NCBI RefSeq assembly: GCF_000340215.1
Contig: NW_006921534.1
Coordinates: forward strand, 2,685,057 to 2,749,056
DNA: 64,000 nucleotides
Direction: 5' to 3'
Source: Pseudocercospora fijiensis CIRAD86
Taxonomy: Eukaryota; Ascomycota; Dothideomycetes; Mycosphaerellales; Mycosphaerellaceae
Shown: positions 30,655 through 41,699 of the stretch, one piece after another
Numbering within the stretch: the stretch's first letter is position 1
How the letters are laid out: each line of letters opens with the position of its first letter
Translations under genes and position numbers: made by a program
Notes under the pieces: model-generated
Database searches by the model: none
What the model was told of the DNA's origin: nothing
What the model saw: only the letters and a program-made list of their open reading frames with translations

Positions 30655-32941
30655 ATGGCCAAATCATCCTCCGCAACAACTATACTGGGATGTCTTCTGA
30701 TTTTGAGTGTCTCGTGGGTCAATGCCTCTAGAGGTGTTCCTGGGCATGGGTTTGTGGGATATGGCACGTTGCCGAATACTGGTGAACATCATGCTTCCCC
30801 ATTGCTGACCAAGCCATAGGAATTACCATGTACAAGCCCACATGTGCGACAGCATGTCGCGACAGTGTCTCTAATCCTCTGGTCTGCAACGACACGTTGT
30901 CCGCTCCTGTGACCAAACGTATGGAAGGCATGAAGAAGCCTAGTGCAGAATGCTACGCGAGCAATGATCCTTTCTTGGAATCAGTTTGTGATCATGACTG
31001 TACGAAGAAGCAGTGACACTGTGATTAACGTTCCGTTTCTGCAGGTGGCGTATTGCATTTCGTCGCGCTGCCACGACGTGTCGGATTGGCGACTCGAGCA
31101 ATGGTGGGCGAAGAGGATAGTTGGAAGGCAATCGCATCAGCCTCCTCCAAAGCAAACATACCAACAGACTCTGGCAAATATCATATCTCCGCCGAATTCG
31201 ACAGTGCCAAGCGACCAAATGCTCATGCATACGACTCTGGTCAGTGATGAAACATATCAGAGCAATTACAATGCAGATGGCATATTCGAGGTTAATGAAG
31301 CAACGCATGTGCGCTACGGGTGAGTCAACTTGGAGTTGTCAGTGAATCCTACTGAGATTGGGTGACAGGCTCGTCCTCTTGCTGGGTGGAGCCGGTATCC
31401 CAATCGCCCTGTCACTACTGCGATTCGTGCCTTTTCCACGACATTGGGTCAGCCAGTTCAATGCAATATTCATTGATCCGCCAGCGTTTGGCACTAGACA
31501 TCGTGTCCCGTGGCTGAATACGTTCGTGGCGCCTACTCGAGGACAAGGTCTTTTCATTACATACCTTTGGGTGATCAACATCGTCCTCTGTTCGGTCGGC
31601 TACGAGAATCGATGGCCCAACGCATGGTACACCAGCCCAAGCCAGCAGACAGCGACGTATGTCTCGTATCGGACTGGCATCTTGAGCTTTGCCAATCTCG
31701 CCCTGTTGGTCTTGTATGCTGGTCGCAATAATGTCCTCTTGTGGGTTACCAATTGGTCGCATAGCACATTTCTGCTGCTTCATCGGTGGATAGCTTTCAT
31801 CTGCTGCCTTCAAGCTTGCATACACTCCGCAATGCTGCTTCAGATATATCGTAACTCTCCAGGCTACGACTACTCGTCGGAAAGTCAGCTGCCGTATTGG
31901 GTCTGGGGCATCGTGGCAACGATCGGTCTTGTCGTCCTTTTGCCAACATCGCTTCTCCCAATACGTCAGAAGTTGTACGAGCTCTTCTTGGCGTGGCATG
32001 TGCTGCTGTCTTTCGTTGTCATCCTAGGCTGCTATTGGCATGTCGTCGAGGCTTTCGGACACCAGTGGGGATATGAGACATGGGTGTATATTGCATTCGC
32101 GTGCTGGGCATTCGATCGACTCCTTCGGATTCTCAGAATTGCGCGGAATGGTGTCCGGCATGCACATGTCACTGTCTTGAGTGATGAGTACATCCGCCTC
32201 GATATTCCAGGAGCCACTGGTACAGGTCATGCTTATCTATACTTTCCTACATTGAGTTGGAAGGTTTGGGAGAACCATCCATTCTCTGTCGCCGGCATCC
32301 TACTCCCAACGGAGGGAACGACCGCCTTATCCGACCACTCCTGCTCGTTGGCTGCGGACGTAGAGAAACCGGCTCTGCATGCCGTCGAACCTGTCATCTC
32401 GTCCCCGTCCCCATCCCAACATGGTTACTCTATGATGCACCGCTCATCTTACCGGACAGGGCTGACGTTCTTCATTCGCACCCGGAGAGGTGTCACCTCA
32501 AAGCTCAGTTTCCGCAAAGAAGTTCCCGTCTTGATCGAGTCCTCTTATGGAAAGACAATCATTCCCGATGAAGATCTGCATCCTTGTGCGAACCTGGTCT
32601 GTATCGCTGGTGGAGTCGGAATCACAGGGATACTTCCATACCTGTTTTCACATGTGGGTTCAAGTAAGCTTTACTGGGGAAACAGAACGGACGCACTCGT
32701 CGCTTCCATAGAAAGCATCTTGCAAACCCTAGCCCCTCGGACGGAGACCACAATTGTGCAAGGAAAAAGACTCGAGCTACGCACAGTTCTCGAACAAGAA
32801 GTCGCGGTCGATGGCGGTACTTTGATCGTCGTCAGTGGTCCTGCGAGCATGGCAGATGACGTACGCTCCATTGTCTGCGATTTGGTGAAGCAGCACAAGA
32901 CGGCCGTGATACATTTCAAGGAGGAATCCTACAGTTGGTAG
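30655..32941 (+). CDS. ferric-chelate reductase (FRE/NOX family)
   Basis: Four exons, 30,655-30,763, 30,820-30,983, 31,045-31,319 and 31,369-32,941, give 706 residues in phase. The signal peptide is followed by a Cys-rich outer region (GYGITMYKPTCATACRD, ECYASND, then AYCISSRCHDV). The membrane core has the paired His helices (FLLLHRWIAF, CLQACIHSAML, LAWHVLLSF, YWHVVEAF) that bind two hemes. The FAD box HPFSVAG and the NADPH box IAGGVGITGILPY follow, and the C-terminus EESYSW is typical. The enzyme reduces extracellular ferric iron for uptake at the plasma membrane. Intron 1 appears to use a GC donor (GCACGT..CTGACC..TAG); introns 2 and 3 use GTTTGT and GTGAGT. Confidence 0.9.
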
Positions 32942-33839
32942 ACCACACAATTGTAGAGTGTCCAGGAAACTTTCAAGGACAACGCTATTTTTGGCACCGC
33001 ATACCGTAACTGATACCACTAAGTCTCCGAAGCAGGTCTCGACCTGAAGACAAAACGAAATGCCTCACTGTGATGGTCCATATTCCGACCTATTCGGCAT
33101 CCTGGCGCCGAGAAACACGAGAGCATGCAGACAGTTCTTCACAGCCTCAAGCGCTTCCTGCATGTAAGAGCTTCTAAAAGGGATCAGTATCGAGAGAAGC
33201 TCAGAAGCTCATTCGCTAAGATTGTGGGCCCAGGACTGCCGCGGAGGGAGGATGTGAGAGAAGGATGAATTACGTTTGCACAGCCCGAACAAAGCCAGCT
33301 TGCGCGCCACCCGACTTTGAACATCGCGATGCACTGTCGAAGTCGATACTGACGTGCGGTGGGGACTTCAATATATAGACACAACAAGCAGATTGGGCAG
33401 TACCAGCACTTGTCAACAGAGATGATCTATCCCATGTTCTACCACTCTTGAACAATCATTACACTCTTCAAAACTTCCAGAACACCAAACCACATTCCGC
33501 TTCCTTTCGAGACTAGAGCAAGCCTCCGCAAGCCCAATTCGCGCTCTAGATCAGCAGATCAGCCTTAAAATAAACCTGCCCATCCGGTGTGAAAGGGCAG
33601 TTGCACCACTGCGAAGAACCGCAGTTGTGGATATAACATTTCTCCCGTTCCCGAGAGACTCGATCTTCTCATCTCATCAGCCTTCCAGCTCTACCAAGAA
33701 ATCGCAACAAAAACAACAACAACAGCAGCAGTACCTATCCCCAAAATTCTCAAACTCCAATAAGAATAAAACCCCCACAAGCGCCCCACCAACACTGGAA
33801 TCCATCCCCGAAAAAGAAATAAATACAAATTTTTAAATC
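32942..33839. other. intergenic
   Basis: Terminator region of the ferric reductase, then the 5' region of the gene at 33,840. A CAA/CAG-rich stretch (near 33,708-33,731) and a pyrimidine/A-rich leader precede that gene. Confidence 0.5.
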
Positions 33840-34205
33840 ATGGCGACGAGTTCTTCCTGGAATTCCAGCGGCTTCTATTTCTCGGCGAATACCAATACGA
33901 TGGATCGCGAAAGTATGCCTTCGGAGAAAGCTGAGGCTGCGAGACTGAGATCGGCGGAAGTCATGGCGGCTTTGAAATCTGGGGAGCCCGGGGCTGCGGA
34001 TAGGATGATGGGTGGTCAGAAGGAGAGTGGGAGTAAGGGAATTGTACCGTTGCAATGGGTGAAGTCGAAGTTTGGGGGGAAGAAGAAGAAGATGGAAGTG
34101 GAGAAGGAGGTGCAGGCGGGAAAGGTTGGGGCAGATGATCAGAGTGTTATGTCAGGAACGACTTTGGGTGCGGATGAACAGGACCCGACGATTAAGAAGA
34201 TTTGA
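33840..34205 (+). CDS. small hypothetical protein
   Basis: 121 residues, start in good context (atcATGGCG). Ser/Asn-rich N-terminus, then an Ala/Glu-rich helix (SEKAEAARLRSAEVMAALKS), a segment with Gly-Lys repeats (KSKFGGKKKK) and a Gln/Asp-rich end. It looks like the many small, fungal-restricted cytosolic proteins; no domain recognised. It ends about 100 bases from the 3' end of the convergent GH92 gene. Confidence 0.6.
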   Translation: MATSSSWNSSGFYFSANTNTMDRESMPSEKAEAARLRSAEVMAALKSGEPGAADRMMGGQKESGSKGIVPLQWVKSKFGGKKKKMEVEKEVQAGKVGADDQSVMSGTTLGADEQDPTIKKI

Positions 34206-34306
34206 GGTTGGGATGATGGATGGATGGAATGGTTGGTGCTAGTGATGAGTTATGAATTTCATTAGTCTTAGTAGTCAAGGCTATCTTCTTCTTTGGAGTA
34301 CAAGTT

Positions 34307-36925
34307 CTACATGTACATCGCGCCATAGGTCGTGTTTCTGCTCGTGGAGATGCTTGGAGGTAAGGCATCAGCCGCAGTGCCCCAAGAGCCTTCTTTCGGA
34401 CCAAGGGTGAGCTCTAGCACGCCTCCATTCAGGAAGAAGCTGTGTGAGATCCAGTTCTTGGCATACGGCTTGCCGTCCAGGGTGGCATTCTGGATGTAGA
34501 TATTCTTGTAGTCTGCATCGAAATTCACGTTGCGAATGGTCGCCTTCTTTCCGGTAAGCTTGTTGTTAATCGAGACCTCCTCAAAGAATGGAGCTGTAAT
34601 GAAGTAGACGTCCTGGCCTGCATTGGGGAATATTCCCATCATGGAAAGTGCGACGAACGATCCCATAGCTCCAGAGTCGTCGTTTCCTGGAATGCCATTC
34701 ACTGTGTCGTTGAATTGCGATGGAATGTAGAAGTGAATGCGCTCGGCGCTCTTTCCAGGGCGGCCGGCGTAATGATAGAGGTAAGTTAGCAGGAAACCCT
34801 GCTCGTCACCAATGTAGAGGAGACCGCTCTCGTGAAGAAAGTCGAGTCGCTTGACGAAGGTGTCAGCGCCGCCTTGGGTGGTGATCAAGGACGCCATGTC
34901 ATGAGGAACATAGAAGCTGTACATCCACGAAGAGCCTTCATACGTTTCGTGACCATCTGGGTTTAGGTAACAGGATGTGAAATTCGACAACGGCGAACAG
35001 AAGATGGGATCCTGGTCTCCCCAAGTACCATTGAGGAACTTCGGCATGAGGAAGCCCGTGAAACCAGTATCGGTGCCATTTATTGACGACTTCTGGTCGG
35101 CTTTCCACATATTGGCCCAGTACCCGGATGTGTCAACGTATTTCTCGTAATCGGCCATATTGCCTTCACCATGGGCCATCTCAGCGATGCAAAAGTCGTC
35201 ATAAGCGTACTCGACAGTCCGCGAAATGCTTCTCGAGAACGGGCCCACGCCGTAGGGATCGTAATCGTTAGTAGGAACGTATTTGAGATTCTTCCAAGAA
35301 TGCAGACCTCCACGGCCCTCGACAGACCAGTTTGGTGGCTCGGCCTCAGCGTCCTTCTTCACAGCTTCGTAGCCCATTGTCCAGTCAACGCCATGATCGG
35401 CAGCCAGCTGCTTCATCTTTACATATGTGTCGGCAAGAACCACATCGGCGTTCGAGCCGCCTTGCGTAAAGCCTTTGCAGAGACTCATGCGGCAATCTGG
35501 AAGCCAGCCTTCGTGTCGATAGATGTCGATCAGGCTGCGAATCATCTTGATCTGGTGTAGCGGGTCTAGGAGGGTGATCAAGGAGTGGATGCTACGATAA
35601 GAGTCCCAGATGCAATAGTAAGAATCGTAGTATGGCTCATCACTTTCCCACAGCGGGTTCTCGCCAGTGTAGTCCTGCGGGGATATGCCGGCGCGGTATA
35701 CACCGCTCCAAAAAGTGCGCAGCAGGCTGGAGTTCACACCGCTAGGACTGACTTCAATGACATTCAAAGTATCGTCCCACGCTTGCCGCGCCGCGCTATG
35801 GACGCTGTCGAAGTCGAAGTCTGGGATCTCTTTCTCTGCGCTACTGCAGGCCTGCTTAGTACTGATGAAGCTTACGCCAACACGAGCAAGGATCTGGTTG
35901 TTACTCTTTGGTGCCTTGAATCTAGCCCAGGCGCCTGCAGGAAGGACTCTGTTAATACCATCCGTGTATACAGAAAGATTCTTTGGCTCGCTTCCAGCTC
36001 GGGTGTTCATGAAAACACCCGTATCTCGAAGGTCAGCTCCAGAGAAGTCGGCGCAGAAGAACAACTCGTAGCTGCCGATCCCAAAGCTGGGATTGAAGAC
36101 GCCGCTCCCTGAGATGCGGCCACTCTCTCCGTCTACAGAAATTGAGCCATTGCTTCTGGATCGGGGTAGATCTGTAAGGTCTGCTAGAATAAGTGGGCTG
36201 AGAGTCGCATTCTTTTCCGTTGGTTGCTCTGGAAAGGTAAATCGATATAGGGCGGTATGATTTGTAGTAGTCATTTCTGCTTTGATTTGGGTCTGCATGG
36301 TAATAGCAAAGTAGCCCGGATGAGCTTCCGCGGAGCCATTGACTCGCGGAACCGCTCGGTCGGCGGTGGCAAACACACACCGGTTAAGGTCGTCGTCTGG
36401 ACATCCGGCCTGAGGAAATATGGGAAAGTTGCCGAGTGAGGGTGACTATCATGAGGTCAGCCAATGATTGGTAGAGCACGCGCAATGCTTCGACTTTGTG
36501 TTGTTGAACGACATGTCAGGCAAACTTTAAACATATTGCTCTCATTGAATGTCGAGAGATGAAATTTTCATCATGTAGTCGGTGAATAATGCTTGAAGAT
36601 CCAAACTTACTCCTCCAGTACCAGAATCGTGCATGTGACTGAAACCTGTGATACTGCCAGTGTACGGAGGCGAGGAGCAGGACAGACATTGGGTTATGTC
36701 GTCCGGGTAGGACGAGTAGCCAGCCTGGTTTTCGAAATTCACATCGGCCACAGCCTTAGCCATGGCAAATGGCAAAGTGGCTCCCGGAAAGACATGGCCG
36801 CCGTTCGTGGTGCCGATGATGGGGTCGACCAGGGATAAAATGCTGTCGGCGTCGGTGCGTTCTGCCCGAGCGTAGCGTGCCTGCAGAGAAGTGGCCACGC
36901 ATAGCAATATCGACAAGCCGGACAT
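34307..36925 (-). CDS. GH92 alpha-1,2-mannosidase, secreted
   Basis: Two exons, 36,925-36,611 and 36,445-34,307, give 817 residues. The intron (GTAAGT..TAG) lies inside the conserved segment HMHDSGTGGSPSLGNFP, which it restores in phase. A signal peptide (SGLSILLCVATSLQARYARA) starts the protein. The catalytic-domain signatures include DPIIGTTNGGHVFPG near residue 30, SYYCIWDSYRSIHSL, and NDDSGAMGSFVALSMMGIFP near the C-terminus. GH92 enzymes are calcium-dependent exo-alpha-mannosidases that trim mannose from N- and O-glycans or mannan; the signal peptide suggests an extracellular role. Upstream in-frame ATGs would put extra sequence before the signal peptide, so the start at 36,925 is preferred. 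Confidence 0.92.
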
Positions 36926-39328
36926 GGTGAGCGGGACCAAGTGCACTGGCCTGGAGTGAACAAGAAGCTGGTGAGGACGATGCTGTACAGAACATGATTG
37001 CGGCCTGCCACTCCATAGTAGCAGTAGCAGCAACAGCAGCGCAGGATGCCAGCAGCGCAGGATGCTTGCATCCGATGATGATGTTGGGATGTAACAGTTG
37101 TATCCGTGAAGCGGAGATTTCGGCTGAATCCAATCGTTCGAGTGGCCGGAAAATGCTTGGCAGGCACCGAACCAACAGGCACAGGCACAGGCACAACAGC
37201 TTCATCGGCAGTGGTTAAGCCTCAGTATGGCGACCGGCCATACAGTCGGACAACATCAAAGCCTTTGCCAGCGATATAGAATCGGGCTTCGTCACGGCCT
37301 CCGTACGACTATGCGATGCGCAGGAGTGTCATCGGCCACAATGGCTCATCGCCCACGAAGCACAATGCAGCGAATGATGTCCAGCAATGACCTCCTCGTC
37401 CTCAGAACGGCCAAGAGGTCGCTTGCATGGAGCGCGATCGAAGCAAGAGCAGACAAGTTTGGGCAGAATCACACTTGGTTGCAGAGCAATGCAACGAGAA
37501 TGGAAAGGGTACAGGCAGACCTGCTGGCCCAGTGTGCCTTCTGGAAAAGCGTGAAACCAGAGCTCGGGCAGTGATCTCGAGTGCTATGATGGCAATGTTT
37601 CAATAAATGAGTCCGTCAATCTACTGCTCGTATTCCCCCTGCGTCCAAAGACATAGATGGCGGCACAAGCACTCTCGAAGCAAGAAAGTAAGCGGCTGAG
37701 GGGAGTTCATCTTCGACATGCATCAATTTTACACAACCTACTCGTCCTTTGCTATGGCTCCTCGTAGATAAATACATCAATGCCGGCAGACTTTCTGAGG
37801 AGAACCAAACTACTTGTCTTCGGTATCATCTAGGGCTGCAACACTTGCTCTGCTCTCGAATGGCAGCTGCGAGCCATTTTTCATCATTCGAAGCTTCAGG
37901 TGACCTAGACATGACTTCGGCTCACTATCTCACGAATCATATACGTATAGACAGCCTGCTGCCCTCTTTCCTTCTCCACAGGCAACTGATACAACATCAT
38001 ACCCAGAATTGAGAACTGCTTGGCCCGCATCCTAAGTGGCAAGTTCCCGGAGATCTTGGCCTTCCTGCCTGCAAATGATATCGACTCCCAACAGTCTGGG
38101 CATTTGCAGGAGAAGGGTGCTGGATACTTCAACTGAATGAGGACAATATAGCCGAGTGTAACAGGCTTCCGCCAACTTTCGACCATGACGAATATTTGCA
38201 AAATGTGAAGAGAATGGGTGATGCTTGGTATGCCAAAGACCACGCTCTGGCGGGGAAGATCACGGTACACGCACGTATGGAGACGGAAAGCTGTCCCTAT
38301 GTATCTAAAGCTGTCGAAGTTGAAGGGGCGACGGCAGAGGGCCGATGGACTTTGGGAATTTGGTGCTTAACGAGGGTTTGAAGGTAAGTTACCATTCGCG
38401 TTGTGGAGCGGAGCGTCACACTGTCGAGGGTCCATCAGGAAGATCGGTAATATACACAGTGTGGGCCAGAGTGCCAAGCCGCTAGCAGGTTTTCATGTGT
38501 TTTCGGCTTCACTTCACTTCCGCTGCTGGCAGTCTCTGTCACGCGGCACAGAGCGAGTCACGCCACGGCTCAGCCCGCAATCGCGAGAGGTATTTCTTTC
38601 GCACTCTTGCTGAGCTTCTTCTCTTCTCTTCTCTTCTTCTTCAGCTCTCTTTGTATGTCAACACCCACCCCTACCCTTCATCAACCATCAACAACATCTT
38701 ACTGACTATCTTCACAGGCCTTTTGGCTTAGATCAAGTGTAGTATCTGTTCTTTTCAGTTTAATCTCTGAAACGTGGCTACGGCCACTTCAATGATTATA
38801 CTTATTTTTGGCCCTCGATGGGCGGCCGCTGGGCTTGCCTATGTCGCCTGTCACCGTGTCGCTAGTATCGCACTAACTCTAGCTGACGCGACCCTCCTTT
38901 TTCATCAAATTGCGCGCTATAGGCGAGCATTTGGAGAAGAAGCGACATTGCGACGAAGTGGTTAGCCATCGTAGAAGACGCGCTCTGAACAGGCGCGAGA
39001 TATAATAGCTGCGCGTACCGAACATCACGTTCATCGTCGAAGTCGCGGCAAGGCAATCGATGTGCTACGCTGTCACGGAGTTCAAGAGGCGTGGACAAAT
39101 ATCACTCTCGTCAGCGCGACTTTGTGGCCAGCGTAAAGATACTGCCCGTCGCTGGACACGTACGCCATCTCGACTGCTATACAAGGATATCTCAACGCGA
39201 TGCAAGCGCCAGAGTTGGCGCAGTCATTATCTCTAGTCTATCTGATCCGAACTCTTGTACAAACAAATCGAGTGGAGAGCCCTGCCCTCGCTCAACCATC
39301 TCTTTTCCATCATACATGGCTGTATCCA
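36926..39328. other. intergenic, no supportable gene
   Basis: Shared upstream region of the GH92 gene and the 3' flank of the DUF1279 gene. It contains short GCA/GTAGCAG trinucleotide runs (near 37,018-37,045) and a TCTTC-rich tract (about 38,615-38,645). Frames of 60-120 codons show no domain. Confidence 0.5.
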
Positions 39329-40082
39329 TTATGTGGCCTGTTTGCCGATTTTCCACCCCCAACTCCGCAAGGTCTTCACCACCTTTGGTGTGATGGCGAG
39401 GGTGAGGGGTATGCGGAAGAAGATGAGCGACTTGTGCACTCCGTACGCCAATAGTAATTGTGTTCCGAGACCTGGCAAATGGAGTCAGTTTCTGAAGATT
39501 CTCCGCAGAAAATGTTCAGAGCTCACCTGGATTCTTGCCCTTGGCGTCTTCTGCAACAGCATCGCTTGCCTCTTGCGCCGCCTCAGCAGCCTCAGCAGCC
39601 TGCTTCTGTAGTCGCCTCTCCGTCAAACTCGGAATGACCTTTTCCACAAGACCCCAGAAGCCATCCACAATTGCGTGCTCCACTCCCGCTATGCGCTCTG
39701 TACCGAACCACCTCACAGCCAAGAAGCAAAATGGGAAGTCAAGTACTGACAAGCCCAAGTATATGCCAGTGACTGTCCATCCATATTTTCTCGACATATC
39801 CTTCATCCGGTCAGACAGCGTCCTCTTCGCTTTGGGAGCTTCCGTTGCCTGACCGCTGCTATGTCGTGCCTGACGCCATACCCGCGATGAATGCAACCGC
39901 CATGAGTTCTGAGATTTCCAGAAGCGCAGATCGCCGCTCGCGAAGCTGCGCCTTTGTGGTGTTGTTCTGGATGATGGTCTGAAGATCTGTTTGGCGAAGC
40001 CTTGCCTCAGTGGCGTCCTCGAGACTGCCTGGTGGAGGGGTGCTTGGGCGAAAAGCTGGAGTAGGCGAGGATTCTTGAGCAT
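39329..40082 (-). CDS. DUF1279 protein, mitochondrial (FAM210-like)
   Basis: Two exons, 40,082-39,527 and 39,471-39,329 (intron GTGAGC..CAG), give 232 residues. The first 75 residues are Arg/Ser/Gln-rich and nearly free of acid, as in a mitochondrial presequence. The DUF1279 domain follows: LSDRMKDMSRKYGWTVTGIY, then LDFPFCFLAVRWFGTERI in the first membrane segment, and after the intron LLLAYGVHKSLIFFRIPLTL and TPKVVKTLRSWGW. An Ala/Glu-rich helix (QKQAAEAAEAAQEASDA) sits between. Relatives (FAM210A/B) are inner-membrane proteins that affect mitochondrial translation; the fungal role is unclear. Confidence 0.9.
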
Positions 40083-41334
40083 CGCGCTCGATCCGTAGCG
40101 GCGTCGGCGAATGTGTGTGGCTTCGGGCTATGGGTGCATAGAATCTCAGCTTGACCATCACCCAACCCCAAAAAAGTGGTTACACTTTGCGGGAGCCGGC
40201 TTGGACCGACCGGCGATCAGCACGCTGTCTCCTCCACACGGGATTCCGAGACATCATCACGAACTGTCAACTGACAACAACATGACGGGCCGGATACGGT
40301 CTCTTGTTGGATCCGATGAACGACCGCATTCGCGGTGGGCCTCGTGATTGAATCGTACACTAGGCGTGCCCGTGTCCCCGATCGAAGACCTGGCTACAGT
40401 GGCTAGGGCTCCGGCTGGCGTGGCGAAACGAACGTCTATCAATGCAGTTTGGATGCCCAAGTCCACAGAAGCGTTGGACTGGAGATCTGCGTTGAATAAG
40501 AAATCTTTGCAGATGTATGGAATCGAAATCGGAAAGAGATCTGCCATGTTGAAGCAATCTCGATCTTGTGCAGAAATACCATACCGGCTTCGAAGTGCAG
40601 ATGTTTCATATACTGATGGACGTAACCTTAATCTAGTACTGTATATTGATTGCTATAGGCATCAAGCGGACGAATCGGACGCGGTGAACATGTCGAACTC
40701 CGCTCTGAAACAAGGTCGCATGCTTGGAGCCTCTACCAGATCGCTTGCCATAATCGATGTTGGGCATGATTCACTGCGAAATTTGGATGGGAAAGCCTCT
40801 GGATTCTCTCATCTCACATCGAGGCTATGATACAGAAGGCGTTCGCCGCCTCCCGATGAATTGCCCAACCCAACAGGGCTGATCTTCGCTCACTGTGTGC
40901 AGAGTGGACTCGTGCTTTGACCGAAAGCACCTCGTACGACTAGCTGACCTGAGCCAGGCGCGCAGCCCTTTCGACAGTGCACCGGTGATCGGCATTGTCG
41001 GCACGCAGGCTGTATTCTAGCCACAGGGTCACCAAGGCTGCACGAGGGGCCAGATTTCGATGCGCTGCAGAAATGGGGGGTGCCTGTCCTGTCTGCGGGC
41101 CAAGAGCTGGCGTGGACGATGTGGTCAGCCGGTACCTGGGTGTCACCGAGGCATGCATAGTGCAATCAATAGAGACGGAGGCCCACGCACGGCACACTGT
41201 CGGCGGGAGAAATTTTGGAAGCAGACAATGGCGTATGGAGTACTCGACCTGACCCTAGAATAGTTGCCGCCGTGACCTCGAACTCTATGCAGCCTCGGCA
41301 CCCGGGAAGGGAAGCCAGGCCAGGTGCTCGCCGA
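40083..41334. other. intergenic up to the copia insertion
   Basis: Upstream region of the DUF1279 gene, then ordinary sequence with short overlapping frames but no supportable gene, ending in the target gccga of the copia element. Confidence 0.5.
41330..41334 (+). repeat. 5-bp target-site duplication (left)
   Basis: gccga directly before the left LTR; repeated at 48,143-48,147. Confidence 0.9.
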
Positions 41335-41516
41335 TGTTGTGGTTCAGTCAGGTGATATGCTGGTCAGCTGATACTATTAGCTAACCTGTGCTAAGAGGAA
41401 GGACACACAATGGGTATATTAACTGCAGTTTCTGTAGTAGGCTCCTAATTCTTCTTTATATAGTTATATAGTTATCAATCCGATAATTAGTTACATCCCT
41501 AGTACGATTTACAACA
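41335..41516 (+). repeat. left LTR of the copia element
   Basis: 182 bp. Differs from the right LTR at about 21 positions, all C/T or G/A. Its outer half keeps the unmutated base, its inner half the mutated one. Confidence 0.92.
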
Positions 41517-41528
41517 GGTTATAAGCCC
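41517..41528 (+). promoter_or_regulatory. primer-binding site, initiator-Met half-tRNA type
   Basis: ggttataagccc abuts the LTR. It equals the ggttatgagccc site of the compact element with one G-to-A change, consistent with RIP, and is complementary to the anticodon side of initiator Met tRNA. Confidence 0.75.
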
Positions 41529-41699
41529 GGCGTATACGCTTACCTGTCTAGTTCAACTATAAAAGAACTGTTTCTAGAGTCTACTAAACAGAGCTAGCTA
41601 TCTAGACCTATTAGGTACCTAGTTAAGAGCTCTAGTTCGGACTAAAACCTAGTAAGTGTCCCTTATAAGCCCTACCTAGTACTATACTAAAAGGTAGCT

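Noticed and set aside
39859..40161. 100-codon minus-strand frame overlapping the DUF1279 gene start
   Set aside because: The DUF1279 frame has the presequence and domain; the other frame is a shadow with no recognisable feature.
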